From Tanytarsus gracilentus (taxonomy: Eukaryota > Arthropoda > Insecta > Diptera > Chironomidae): a stretch of 64,000 bases of DNA. The notes below the pieces were generated by a model. It did no database searches. It saw only the letters and a list, made by a program, of their open reading frames with translations, and had not been told where the DNA came from. Location: contig JAXRKN010000040.1 of NCBI GenBank assembly GCA_038502055.1, positions 2,232,001 to 2,296,000 on the forward strand, read 5' to 3'. The position numbers and the translations under genes were made by a program. Positions within the stretch are counted from its first letter, which is position 1. Each line of letters starts with the position of its first letter. Positions 12,052 to 24,435 of this stretch are shown here, one piece after another.

Positions 12052-12060
12052 TATAAAAGG
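12052..12060 (+). promoter_or_regulatory. TATA box of the second small secreted gene
   Basis: TATAAAAGG, a near-consensus TATA box, lies 60-69 bases before the start codon at 12121. That spacing leaves about 35-40 bases of leader. A strong TATA box suits a gene with sharp tissue- or stage-specific expression. Confidence 0.6.
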
Positions 12061-12120
12061 CAGATGTGAATGAAACTTAAGAGTGTAAAGACGTTTTAAA
12101 AAATAAAGTGTGACATAAAA

Positions 12121-12493
12121 ATGAAAAAAATTTTAGTTTTGATTTTGTTAGTTTCGATAAAAATTATGATGGTGTATTCGAAGCCTTTAATTCAAGAACT
12201 GTTGAGTCTTCTTTTGGATGATAGCGAATCTCCCGATGAAAATTATTCGCCTAATCAATATCCAAATTATCCTGCAAATTATAATAATTATTATGGGGGT
12301 GAATTCCTCAAGAATAAATTAAAAGTTTTAGAAAATTAACAAAAAGTTTTACAGGTAACTCTGGCTTTTACCAAGGACCTTACAATCCTTACTACTACCG
12401 TCCATCGCCGTACTATTATGGGTAAGTTTTCTTACTGTCGCTCGTTAGAATTAAAATTTTAACTGTTTTTTTTTCAGAAACTATTTTAGATAA
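12121..12493 (+). CDS. Small secreted Tyr/Asn/Pro-rich protein
   Basis: Three exons (12121-12298, 12355-12421, 12478-12493) join in frame to 86 residues. A signal peptide is clear (MKKILVLILLVSIKIMMVYS, about 20 residues), followed by KPLIQELLSLLLDD. The rest is low-complexity Tyr/Asn/Pro/Gly sequence, for example NYPANYNNYYGG and NPYYYRPSPYYYG, ending NYFR. The Tyr-rich pattern resembles extracellular matrix, cuticle or eggshell proteins, or an adhesive peptide, but no named family is recognised. Exon and intron sizes and position next to the gene at 11674 suggest the two may be distant duplicates. The last exon codes for only five residues plus the stop. Confidence 0.7.
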
Positions 12494-12658
12494 AAACAAA
12501 CTAAAATTTCTTTAAAAAGAAGTGAAACAAGAGGAACTCACACGTACCAAACTTAACTCTTTATCAACCATGTATTAAATTATTGTTATTATTAATGTAA
12601 AATTTTGCTGTATAAAACAAAGAATTTCTAAAATTTTGATTCAAAGTGATGATATTTT

Positions 12659-14104
12659 TTATTTTTTGCACATCTTTGAATAAAATTTTAAGTGTTGAAG
12701 GTATAATTTTCTCATTTTAATTTCGTTCTTAATTTGAGGGATCATGTGAGCAATTTGATGAACATTTCCAATACTCGGAGTTAAATTAAGGTGCAAAAGA
12801 CGATAATTATGTTCCAGATTTCGTTCATGCTGATATTCCAAGATGAGTTGCTGAAGCTTTTGATTATCATTAGATAATTTAATTTTGGAGCTTTTCAGTA
12901 TCAAGCAGTCAGATTTTACTTGTGCAAGTTTATTGTAGAAAAAACTTTTAAGGTCTTCGTTGGTGAGAGCTTCATAGCTTTGAGTAAGCACTTGGTCGTT
13001 CAATTTTTCATACTTTGAGGATATTTTTACAATCGACTCAATTTTTTTGATTTTTTCTAATAATTTGTAAACTTTTTGCTTTGCTTTTTCAGCGACAATT
13101 ACTAAATTTGTTATTTTCTGTTTATCGCTTCTTTCCTCATCTAAAAATCTGTTTTCAGAAAGCTTAAGAAGCTTAAGCAAATAAAGCTGTTCAGACTTCA
13201 ATTCGGATTCTCTTGAAAGCTTTTTATACTCAAATTCGTTCAAGCTCAGATTTAAATCTTTAACAATTTCCATGCTTTTCTCAACATTTTCACAAACTTT
13301 TTTGTATTCGCGGTTGACTTCAATTTCCTTTAAATTCACTTTTTGATACTCTTCTAAACGACTTTTGGGCCAACTTTTTCGCGTGAAAAGCTTTAAAATG
13401 CTCTTAATCTCTTGACACACAAAATTTTCTCTTTGCGTTTTATTCTCTTGCAAATTTTCTCGTTTGATAAAGCTCCATGACTCAATTTCAATTTGACCGT
13501 TAATGAGCTTTTCATTCCACATATTAACTCGTTGTTTTACCAAAGACGAATTGATATTAGCTAAATTTCCATACTGAACTCTTCTCTCATGCAAAATTCT
13601 CTCTTGAGTAATGTTTGAATCGAAGAAATGTTCGACAAGTTTGTCTCTCTCTTCCTCATACATGTGATTCATTGAATTTTTAAAGAGATGATATAAACCT
13701 CAAGAAAGTTAAACATTTAAAAAAAGGCTGTTATCAAATTGATAAAACTCACTGAGAATAAAGTCAATTATTTTTGAATGAAATGCGATAATTCTTTGAT
13801 GCTGTTCTTCCGCATGTTCACGATGATTTTCAACAATTTTCACATCATGGTCGCTTTTATCCAAAAGACGATTTAATGTGTGAATCGTTGCATTTAATTC
13901 ATTTGTCAAACGTTTTAGAGTATAATTATTGCAAATTGACTGATGAATCTCCGCTCCTCTGACTTTTGACAACTCGCTAAATTTTTGCTCACGCTCGAAA
14001 TGATTGCGAATTTCTTTATTTAGGTTTTCAACTCTTTTTTCTTCTTTTTCTTCCTCGCTAATTTTAATTTTTTGAGGCTTCTTTTCGCCATTATTTTTGG
14101 CCAT
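12659..14104 (-). CDS. DRC2: Dynein regulatory complex subunit 2 (DRC2/CCDC65)
   Basis: Two exons (14104-13753, 13698-12659) with a 54-base intron encode 463 residues, close to the about 480 of vertebrate DRC2. The protein is almost wholly coiled coil with a Lys/Glu-rich N-terminus (MAKNNGEKKPQKIKI). Features shared with the family include the helical block around NKEIRNHFEREQ near the start, MYEEERDKLVEHF after the intron, and the C-terminal helix running into LNLTPSIGNVH. DRC2 forms the base plate of the nexin link between outer doublets of motile axonemes. In insects that means sperm tails and mechanosensory cilia, so testis expression is expected. The start was chosen at MAKNN because the 28 residues upstream are hydrophobic and unlike the family. 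The AATAAA at 12658-12663 overlaps the stop codon. The gene converges on the secreted gene ending at 12493. Confidence 0.85.
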
Positions 14105-14870
14105 TTTGCAAAATTTAAATTTATGCTGCAAATTTTGAATAATAAAATAAAAGTGGCAAACTGCGATAAAATTAAAATTTACATTCACTCAATGCTAGAT
14201 GCGTTAAAAAAATAATAGAAAAATTACTCAAATCAGAAGTTCATCTTTATTACTTTAGTTGATCTATATCTGAGAATAGGAGAAAATTATGATGATTGAT
14301 ATGGCAGCAATAAAACTTTTTATCAACCTCGTGAGGTATGAAACAATTAACTTTTATCAGCATCTATTATAAAAATATTGTCCATGTGTGGTGAAAAAAA
14401 TTGCGGATTTGTCTAATTGGCGCTTGGTGCTTTTTTGATTAGAAAAAAATTATTTTGAAGTTGAAGTTTTATTGAGTTAATTAAACTGATAAGTTTTATA
14501 GCCTAAGTCATATTTTTAATTATTTTTTGCCTCTAAAAACTTAGCTTGAGACCTACTTCACATCATGAGGATGTGTTTGTACAAAAATACAGAAGAGCTT
14601 TTAATATCATTTTCTATACAAGTGAACAACAAGTGTGAGCATGCTTTAGGATAGCCGGCAATAACTTTTTCTCTACATTTTCTGTCGTACAACATTCAGT
14701 CACGGTTCAAGCGTTGAGGTAGCGGGTTGGAAAAATTCGTGAGAAAGTTAATAAAGCGATAATAAGAAAAATTAAAGTGGCTAAAAGAAAGATTACGATA
14801 TGTTGTAAAAATCTCAAGTTTGATTTAAAATAATTGTTGAAAGTATTAAAGGAAGTTAAAAAATTAATAA
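14105..14870. promoter_or_regulatory. Divergent intergenic region, DRC2 and first transporter
   Basis: These 766 bases separate the DRC2 start (minus) from the first transporter start (plus), so both promoters should lie here. TGATAAG near 14487 and TTATCAG near 14346 are GATA-factor-like sites. No coding sequence is seen; a 65-codon minus frame at 14707-14904 is the shadow of transporter exon 1. Confidence 0.45.
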
Positions 14871-17800
14871 ATGACAAGTTCAAGTGACTTAAAAATTTCA
14901 GCAATAATGCAATCGGCCGATAATGACAGTGATGGCGAGTAAGTCATAATTTTTATAATGGCGATAAAACGAATGAAACGTCAATCAAAAAATAAAAATG
15001 ATGAAAGTTTGCGCAAGATACCTCGTTGAATCAATGAACCTGCATCGAAAATTAAATTTAACAAAAAAAATTATAAACAACAATTTTTTGGAACTGGTTT
15101 TTTAATGAAATTTACATGCATGACCATCGTCAACATTAAAATATGATTTCGAATGAGCGGTCGAATTTATTTCATTTACCACCAATTTTTCAGTGTTAAT
15201 TATAATTAGACAAAAATATTTTATTTAAACAACTTGAGATGTTTTTTCTCTTTTAAATGCGTATTTATTTTTAATCATTAAATTTTTATAAAACATCAAG
15301 TTTAATTTCCACTTAAACCCCTTTTAAGTGCAGCACTTGAAAATCTCAAATTAATTGTGATAAAAAAAACAATTAGGGAAGTAATCAAACTTGTATGAAC
15401 ATAAAATAATAAAAAATTGTCAAGTTTTTGCGTCATTAGACAATTAATTTGTTGCCGGCATACTTTAAGATGCATATCGCTCACCTACGAAGTTAGTTTA
15501 ATAATGATAACACAAGTGTGACATCAAAAATGAGATTGGATGCCGATAATTAAAACTCAACCTTATCATGCTTAAATTAAAATAAAAACAATTATTTTAT
15601 TGTGTCATCAAGTCTTGTACAAAAAAGTAATAAAAGAAAAAAATTATATTTGAACGTGATGATGAAACAAGTGTCTGGCATTTAAATAATGCGAGAGTGT
15701 TTTAAAGCTCATGTGGGACAATTTGATGCGATTCGTAATTTTAGAAAGGCTGGCATTGAGAAAAATCATCAATTTACATCCAATGAGCATATGCGAATCA
15801 GCTGTGAAGTCATCAAACTTATCAAGTTTCAACTTCTTCTTCTATATGCATATATTTATTTTGCGAAACATAAATTCAAGTTTATTTTTTATACTCAGTA
15901 AATAAAACAGGAATTTTGCTCTATTTACCTTGAAATTAAACAATGCACACGAAAGTTGAAAAAGTTTTAAAATGAGTATTAATTTTTTTCCGGGGTAATT
16001 TTTTAATTCTGAATTCTTTGGAATTCAGCAATTTTTATACCTGAATAAAAGTTGACCTATATTTAGTGCAAGTGTATTTAAAATCACGTTTTCTACTGTC
16101 ACGAGTATTTTAAAAATATTTCTAAGTATACTGCAAGCTTTGATAATTTTAAAATATCCAGCATCTCAATTATTCTCGCTTAAAGAGTGAAATTTATCAC
16201 GTTCATGTTGCAAGATAAATTACCGCATCACATTTTAACGATGTGCGAGCTAATTGGATTTCATCCTTTTTTATCTTGATGACGATCCATTCATTTGAAC
16301 TTTTAATAAAAATATTTTTTAACAGTGTCTTCGAGACCAAGCCATTTTGGCGAAAACGTCGTTATTTAGTTGTATTAATGGCGTTCTTCGGATTCTTCAA
16401 CGTGTATTCACTTCGTGTCAATCTAAGGTATTAATAAATAAGGACATCTAATAAAACCGTTGATAATATGTTTTATTACAGCGTGGCTATTGTTTCGATG
16501 ACGGAAGACAAGGTGATTGGAACGCATCCCAATGGGACAGATATTATGGGTAAAGAATTTGATTGGTCTCAATCTCAAAAAGGACTCGTGTTAAGTAGTT
16601 TCTTTTATGGCTATATTACAACACAATTTATCGGCGGTTACGTTGCCAGCAAAATTGGTGGAAACATAATTTTCGGCGCTGGAATCGGAATGACAGCAAT
16701 CCTAACTCTTCTAACTCCGTTAGCAACAAAAGCTGGTATTGGCTACTTAGTCGCTATTCGCGTTGTTGAGGGTGTTTTTGAAGGGGTGAGACTCTAATTA
16801 AATTTATTTAAATTAATAAATTTTAAAATTTACTATCCAGGTCACCTTTCCAACTATTCATTCAATTTGGTCAAGGTAATTAATAACTTATATGTTAAAA
16901 ATTTAATTTAATAGCTTTTAATTTTAGATGGGCACCTCCTCTAGAAAGAAGTCGCATGGCTAGCATAACATTTGCTGGCGTTTATGCTGGCACAGTAATT
17001 GCAATGCCTGCATCAGGACTATTAGCTACAGCCTATGGTTGGGAGTCAGTTTTTTACGTCTTTGGTGCGATTGGTTGTGTTTGGCTTGTTCTATGGATGG
17101 TCGTGGTTCGACGATCTCCCGAGGAGGATCCATTTATAAGTGAAGAGGAGAAAAATTACATAGTTAAGAAAATTGGTCTGCGAAAAGAAGAACACGTGTC
17201 GCCTCCATGGAAAGCAATTTTCACATCAGCGCCAGTTTGGGCGATTGTTGCAAGTCATTGTGCCGAAAATTGGGGATTTTACACGCTTCTTACACAGTTA
17301 CCAACATTTTTAAATGGTTTGTCAATTGTATTTAGAAGTTGAAGATAAAACTTAAATTTAATATTTTTAGACATTTTTGGATTCAAATTAGAAAAAACTG
17401 GATTTCTGTCAGCAGGTTAAAAATTTAATATTGTGATTTAAATTTAATTAAATAATTTTATTTTACAGTTCCTTATTTAACAATGGGAATTTTGCTCGCA
17501 TTTTCTGGATATTTTGCTGACAAACTCCAAGAAAAAAAAATATTGACTACAGGTCAAGTTCGCCGATATTTTAATTGCTCAGCATTTTTAGCTCAAACAG
17601 TTTTCATGCTTCTTGCTGCATTTCTTCTGCATCCCACAACGAGCATTGTTTGCATTACAATTGCTGTCGGAATCGGTGCTTTCGCTTGGAGCGGATTTGC
17701 AGTTAATCACTTGGACATTGCACCTCAATATGCAAGCATCCTCATGGGAATCGGCAACACTTTTGCAACTGGTAAGTAAAGTTTAATAACATTAAGCCAC

Positions 17801-18207
17801 TTTTAATGACTTTATATTTTTCAATCAAGTTCCCGGTATCGTTAGTCCATTGCTGACAGGTGTCATCGTTACAGCTGATCCAGGAGACAAGGATTTAGTA
17901 AGAAATTTTAATATATTTTGTGAATTTTTTAATAATTTCTTCAAAACAGCTTGCAGATCAATGGAAAATTGTGTTTTATATCAGGTAAGTTTTATGACAG
18001 TCATGAACAAAAAATACTAATTTCTTTTTTAGCTCTGGAATTTATTTGATTGGATGTTTATTCTACTGGTTCTATGCATCTGGAGAGGTTCAATCATGGG
18101 CAAAACAAGATCAAGAGTTACCACAAAACCCACCACAATACAGCGACGTCGAGAGAAATGGAAAATATGCATATTCAAATGAGGGAATTGAGTTGAAAGA
18201 AGAGTGA
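14871..18207 (+). CDS. SLC17-type MFS transporter, copy 1
   Basis: Ten exons (14871-14938, 16326-16427, 16482-16785, 16841-16875, 16928-17316, 17371-17415, 17469-17771, 17830-17897, 17950-17984, 18033-18207) join to 507 residues. The family moves organic or inorganic anions across membranes (phosphate, sialic acid, glutamate, nucleotides), often with Na+ or H+. The sequence shows FWRKRRYLVVLMAFFGF and SLRVNLSVAIVSMTE in span 1 with its conserved Arg, YGYITTQFIGGYVASKIGG, WAPPLERSRM in the cytosolic loop, and YGWESVFYVFG. About 12 spans are expected. The first intron is long (1387 bases); the others are 50-70. A poly(A) signal AATAAA lies at 18316-18321. It is the first of four tandem paralogues. 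The substrate cannot be read from sequence. Confidence 0.88.
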
Positions 18208-18493
18208 AAGTTAGTGTGATCAAAAGTTACCATTTCAGTATCATCATCGTGACTGTGTATGAAAATTGTTTTAATTAAGGTATAACTTGTTAGGACTTTA
18301 GAATGTTTTATCAGTAATAAAGATACGTTATTGACTGTGTATAGTCCAATGTTTTAATTGCACACTATACAAGCTACTAATTTTGAGATAAGACAATTGT
18401 GTCTCATTTATTAGATTTTGATATCGTTTCAGTTGTTTTCTAGTTTTCTGTGAATTCAGATCGAAGTAGCGCAAAATAGTGGAAAAATAAATC

Positions 18494-20195
18494 ATGGAGA
18501 GTGAAAAGTAAAAAATTGGCATTGATCATTGCACGTTTTACTAAAATTTTTTTTTATTTAGAATAGAAAACGTGCCAATGTGGAAGAAAAAGCGATATTT
18601 GGTGGTGCTTTTAGCTTTTCTTGGATTTTTCAATGTTTACTCGTTGAGAGTGAATTTGAGGTTAAATTTTAAAACTTTTAGTTAAAACTGAATCAAAAAT
18701 ATTTTTAATTATAGTGTTGGAATAGTTTCAATGACTCAAAATCGAACCGTTTATGGTGAAAATGGTACGATAACATATGAGAAAGACTTTGACTGGAACT
18801 CCAAACAGAAAGGTCTCATCTTAAGCAGTTTCTTCTATGGATATATCACAACGCAAATTCTTGGCGGCTATTTAGCTTCTCAATTTGGTGGAAATATTAT
18901 TTTTGCTGTTGGCATAGGTGTAACTGCACTCCTCACACTTATAACTCCACTTGCTGCTGAATTTAGTATTTATGCATTAGTCGCTGTGCGAGTGATTGAA
19001 GGAATATTTGAAGGAATGACATTTCCTTGTTGCTATCATATTTGGTCTCGATGGGCACCTCGACATGAGAGATCAAGAATGGCTGGTGTGACAAACTAAA
19101 TTTTTTAAACTCATAAATATTTTTTTGTATTCTCAAAGGCTTTGCAATGGCTGGAAATTATGTTGGAACGGTGGTTGGTCTGCCTCTGTCAGGCATTTTT
19201 GCTGAAAAACTTGGATGGCAGAGTGTCTTTTACATCTTTGGCGTCGTTGGAATGCTTTGGTTTTTCTTATGGATTTTCATTGGTAAAGTTAATTTTAATT
19301 TTTTAGATGGAATTAAACAAATTAATTTTTTTATAGTAAAAGCTAGCCCAGAATTAGACATGAACATTACACAAAATGAAAGGAACTACATCATAGCAAA
19401 TAGAGGTGCTATTGAAAGCGGTCAACCAAAACTCTCAGAAATACCATGGAAAGCCATGATGACGTCAAAAGCTGTGTGGGCAATTATTGTAGCGCATTTT
19501 TGTGAAAGTTGGGGATTTTTCACAATGTTTACGGAACTTCCTTCATTCATGAAAGGTTTTAAATTTTGTCCTTATTAGGAATAAAAATTAATTTAATTTT
19601 TAATTTCAGACGCTTTAAATTTTGATCTTTCTAAATCGGCAACTTTATCTGCCCTGCCATACCTTGCACTCACAATTCTTCTTTTCATATCTGGATATCT
19701 TGCAGATTGGTTTCAAGTGAAAGGAATTTTGACGACTACTCAAGTGCGACGTTACTTCAATTGCTCTTCATTTTTAGCTCAAACTGTTTTTATGCTGTTG
19801 GCGGCTTTTGTCCTCCATCGAGTGTATTCTGTACTATTTTTGACAATAGGTGTTGGCCTTGGAGCTTTTTCTCTTTCGGGTTTTGCAGTCAATCACTTGG
19901 ATATTGCACCAAACTATGCAAGCATTTTAATGGGAATTAGCAACACTTTTGGATCACTGCCTGGAATTATAAGTCCACTTCTGACGGGAGTGATTGTTCA
20001 AAATTCGGTAAGTTGTGACTGATAAAAATCTTGAAGTAATTTTAATTTAAATTATTACAGACAAAAGAAGAATGGCGGATTGTCTTTTACATTGCTGCCG
20101 CACTCTATCTCATTGGTTGTATATTTTACTATTTTTACTGTTCAGGATCGCCTCAATCTTGGGCACAGAAAAATTTAAAAGTAACAAAAAAATAA
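18494..20195 (+). CDS. SLC17-type MFS transporter, copy 2
   Basis: Seven exons (18494-18507, 18562-18660, 18715-19085, 19139-19282, 19337-19555, 19610-20007, 20061-20195) give 459 residues. Exon 1 codes for under five residues (MESE plus part of a codon). Family marks: MWKKKRYLVVLLAFLGFFN, SLRVNLSVGIVSMTQ, YGYITTQILGGYLASQFGG, WAPRHERSRMAG and LGWQSVFYIFG. Compared with copy 1 it lacks the introns around TFPCCYHIWSRW and near the C-terminus, and has a shorter tail (QKNLKVTKK). The stop codon lies inside an AATAAAATAA stretch that may double as poly(A) signal. It is closest to copy 1 in sequence. Two potential N-glycosylation sites lie in the first outer loop (NRT, NGT), as in other SLC17 members. 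Confidence 0.88.
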
Positions 20196-20446
20196 AATAA
20201 TTACAATTTTAAAAGAACTAGAAAGATTGTTGGCGGCAAGCCACCCGTAGTTTTGTTTCGAGTAAACTGCGATAACAAATCTAGATTGTCGAGGATACGC
20301 TAAAGCGCAACCATTGAGCTTGTTCCTGGAAATATTTTGAAAGTTCTGATTTTATGTTTTAAGCATGCGCAAGAAAAATTTCCCTTTGTCTATTGTGATA
20401 AAAAACTTATCAGTCGGCGACCATCCATTCATAAGTTAACATTAAA

Positions 20447-22218
20447 ATGAGTAGACATCATTTGTGAGAATTTTTAAATATTTTCAGTTCTTTTGAATTT
20501 ATTTAATATTTTTTTAAAGAGTGGACACAACACCATTTTGGCTTAAAAAGCGATATTTAATTGTTCTTTTGGCGTTTTTTGGCTATGTGAATCTTTATAC
20601 GATGCGAGTTGATATGAGCGTGGCGATTGTCGCGCTCACTGAAAATCGAACAATTGAGAATGAAGACGGAAGTTTTTCTTATGAGCAACAGTTCAGATGG
20701 TCATCAATAGAGAGAGGATTTGTACTAGGATCATTTTTTTATGGGTGTGAAAGTCAAATTTTATTTTTTTCATACATTTTTAATCATACATTTCCAGGTA
20801 TATCACAACGAACGCGATTGGAGGTTATATCGCATCAAAATTCAGTGGTCGAATGGTGAGCAAAGATAATAAAAACGATAACAGCCGATTGATCATCATT
20901 ATGTCATATTAAGTTGATATCAGTAACAGACTTAATAATCACGCGATCCGTTATCTTATCGCTTGGAAATGAATTTGTGTTGTTTATTGTTTAAATAGGT
21001 CTTTGGCACTGGAATCCTTTTAGCGTCAATCATGACTTGCATTACACCGGTGCTCTGTCATTGGGGGATCTTTTATTTGTATTTGGCACGCGCTCTTGTT
21101 GGAATTTTTAGTGGATTATCATTTCCGTCGGTTAATGCTGTCTATGACAATTGGTGTCCACCCCATGAGAGATCTCGAATGTGTAAGTAAGATTTAAAAA
21201 TCTATTAAACTTTTATTTTTTGAATCTCTTTTAAGCAAACATTGGCATAAGTGGAGTCTACTTTGGCACTGTCATAGCAATGCTTTTATCTGGCTGGCTT
21301 GCTACTCACTTTGGTTGGGAAGCAATTTTTTATACTTTCGGCAGTGCGAGTCTTTTCTGGTGCTTTTTATGGTTTGCAATCGTAAGAGACAGTCCATTAA
21401 ATGATCGATGGGTTCAAGAGAGTGAAAAACAGTACATTCTCGAGAGTATTAAGGAGAGTGGACAGAAGCGATTGAAAACACCATGGTTGGCAATTTTCAC
21501 ATCGATGCCAGTTTACGCTGTTTCGGTTGCTCACTTTACATATTCTTATGGCTACTATACGCTTCTGATGGAACTTCCTTCATACATGAAAAACATCGTA
21601 GATTTTGACTTAGAGATGAGTGGCTTCATGAGTTCTATTCCTTACATATTGCTAATAATTTTATTATTTCCATCGGGATATCTTGCTGACTGGCTGCAAA
21701 TTAAAAATATTTTGTCAACATCTCAAGTGCGAAAGTTCTTCAATAACATTTCGTTCTTTGCCCAAATGATTTTTCTTCTACTTGCCGCATATTTTACGAA
21801 TAAAATTCACATCGTGATCTGCATTTCTCTCTCGATTGGACTCGGCGCCTTTTCCATGTCAGGATTTTTGGCAAACACTTTAGATATCGCACCTCAATTT
21901 AGCAGCATCGTGTTGGGAATATCAAATAGTTTTGCAACACTGCCTGGTTTAATTTCACCAGTCGTTACTGGATATATTCTTGATCCTAATTCACCGGTAA
22001 GATAAATAAGTTTAGGTTCTTAGATTTACTTTAATTAATTTCAAAAACAGTCTGAGCGCGAGTACAAAGCTGTTTTTTTCATCGCAAGCGGAATTTATTT
22101 GGTTGGAATTTTCTTCTATGCAATTTACGCAACTGGAAAAGTTCAACCGTGGGCAAAACAAGAGCCTCAACAAGTAGCTGAAGATCATGGCGTCCCAAAA
22201 AGAATAATTTATGAATAA
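20447..22218 (+). CDS. SLC17-type MFS transporter, copy 3
   Basis: Six exons (20447-20463, 20520-20744, 20798-20855, 20999-21182, 21236-21996, 22051-22218) join to 470 residues. The start MSRHHLVDTTPFWLKKRY uses a 17-base first exon whose phase fits exactly. Family marks: TMRVDMSVAIVALTENRTI, YGYITTNAIGGYIASKFSG, CPPHERSRMSNIGISG, FGWEAIFYTFG. Where copies 1, 2 and 4 have TTQ, this copy reads TTN. One 761-base exon covers residues that copies 1 and 2 split over several exons, and copy 4 shares exactly this arrangement, so copies 3 and 4 are the younger pair. The 143-base intron before FGTGILLAS is rich in GATAA/TTATC. Confidence 0.87.
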
Positions 22219-22668
22219 AATAATTAGAAGCATTTTAAATAATCTATAAACATATTAATTAAGAAATATTTAATCCAAATTTAGACTAAATCATAATTGA
22301 TTCATGAAAAAATATGTTCACAAAAAAAGTAAATTAATAAACATTAAATTTAATTAATTTAAAAATCAAAAATTTTTATTTATTTAGGTAATTAACTAAT
22401 TTTATGAAAATTCATAATGTAAATTTATTGAGAATATAAAAATGTTCCAACTGCATTATGTCTATACATATCATTAAGATTAGGTTTATCGCGACCCTCA
22501 AACGCCTCTTATCACTACTTAATTATTAAATGATTATTTACTCTTTTGATAAGCTTGAATTGAGAGAGAATTTCTGTCTATCATTCAGTTTTAAAAAAGC
22601 AATTGAAGTGTGCACACTTCCTACTAATTTTTACTTTATTTATAGTTGAACGAAAAAAATCGACTGAA
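22219..22668. promoter_or_regulatory. Intergenic region between transporter copies 3 and 4
   Basis: These 450 AT-rich bases hold the 3' end of copy 3 and the promoter of copy 4. CTTATCA near 22509 and TGATAAG near 22547 are GATA-type sites within 160 bases of the start. No gene is seen. Confidence 0.4.
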
Positions 22669-24405
22669 ATGAGTGAAGAGTACGTTATCAATCAAATATA
22701 AAAGGACTTCAGTAATTTTTGATTGTCTATTTAGGAGAGAATCAACACCATTTTGGCTGAGAAAAAGATATTTGGTTGCATTTTTAACTTTTGTGGGAAA
22801 TGTGAATCTTTACACCATGCGAGTTGACATGAGCGTGGCGATTGTTGCACTCACTGAAAATCGAACAATTGAGAATGATGATGGTAGCAAAACTAATATA
22901 GGACCGCTTTTCGATTGGTCATCTCAACAGCAAGGATTTGCCCTGGGTGCATTTTTCTACGGCTATATCACAACACAAGTAATTATTTTTTAAAAAATAA
23001 AACAAAATAATTTCTTATAATTTTTTTGAACAGATATTAGGAGGTCATATGGCAAATAAAATTGGTGGTCGATTGGTAGGTAAGACAATAAATTTCGATT
23101 TTTAATTTATAAAGTCATATTTTGGTTGATAATTGCTTTGTAGGTGTTTGGTTTCGGTATCTTTGCTACAGCTGTCATGACGTTGTTTACACCAATAATG
23201 TGTTATCAAGGCATAATATATCTCATTATTTCGAGAGTTCTGCAGGGGATCTTTAGTGGAATGGCATTCCCATCAGCGAATGCAGTTTATTCTACATGGT
23301 CTCCACCATTAGAAGTGAGTTGTTTTTAAATTAACTTTTATATTAAATAATTTTTAATCTTTTTTAGAGATCTCGAACGGGTAAGTAAAATTTTTATATT
23401 TTTGAGTGTTTTATAAAAATATTTTTCAGTTAGCATTGGAATCTCAGGAATCTACGCTGGCACAATTGTGGCTAATTTAATGAGTGGATGGCTTGCTGCT
23501 AATTACGGATGGGAAAGTATATTTTATGTCTTTGGAGCTGCTGCTGTTGTATGGTCAATAATTTGGTTCATAATCGTCAAAGATGACCCTTCAAAAGATA
23601 AATGGATGAGTAAGAGTGAAAAAAAATTTATTTTGGATAGTTTGAAAAATCAAGATGGACAAAAGAATGTTGTGAAAATTCCGTGGAAAGCGATTTTCTC
23701 ATCGAGTCCTCTCTATGCCATTGCGTGTGCTCATTTTGCCTACAATTACGGATATTATACTCTCCTCACTCAACTACCAATGTACATGCGAAAAATTTTA
23801 AAGTTTGATTTGGCTCAAAGCGGATTTGTAAGTGCATTACCTTACGTACTTCAAACAATTTTAACTTTCGTGTCTGGTTTGGTGGCTGATTGGTTTTTGG
23901 TGAAAAAATTGTTGACTGTGACACAAGTGAGGAAATACTTCAACAACACTGCTCTCTTAGGTCAAATGGGATTTCTTTTAATTACGACATTTTTAACGAA
24001 TGTTAATGCAATTATTACCTGCATCTCTCTATCGGTTGGATTGGGTGCTCTCGCTATGTCCGGATATTTAGCAAACACTCTTGATATTGCACCTCAATTT
24101 GGAAGTATAATTCTAGGCATCAGTAATACTTTTGCAACTCTACCAGGATTAATCTCGCCACCATTGTCCGGATTTATTGCTTCGACGCCGGTAAAACTTT
24201 TAATTATTTTAGTACAATTTTTACATCAAATATTTTTCAGACTGCTGGCGAGTATAAAATTGTGTTTTACATCACTTGCGTGATTTATGTCGTGGGCACT
24301 GTCATTTATGGATTTTTCACAACTGCTGAAGTGCAACCATGGGCCCTAACAGAGGATGTCGAAGATACTAAAAACAGCAAAGAATCTAACAGCACAAAGT
24401 TTTAA
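22669..24405 (+). CDS. SLC17-type MFS transporter, copy 4
   Basis: Eight exons (22669-22679, 22735-22978, 23034-23075, 23144-23314, 23368-23380, 23430-24190, 24241-24405) are needed; counting shows seven coding pieces that join in frame to 468 residues. The first exon is 11 bases (MSE plus GA), and one internal exon is only 13 bases (23368-23380, coding RSRT and one base), placed within the conserved ERSR loop. Family marks: STPFWLRKRYLVAFLTFVG, TMRVDMSVAIVALTENRTI, YGYITTQILGGHMANKIGG, YGWESIFYVFG. The 761-base exon matches copy 3 in length. The tail is acidic (LTEDVEDTKNSKES). Likely a plasma-membrane or vesicle anion transporter; the substrate is unknown. Confidence 0.87.
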
Positions 24406-24435
24406 AAATTTAAAAAATAAATTGAAAACTAAATC

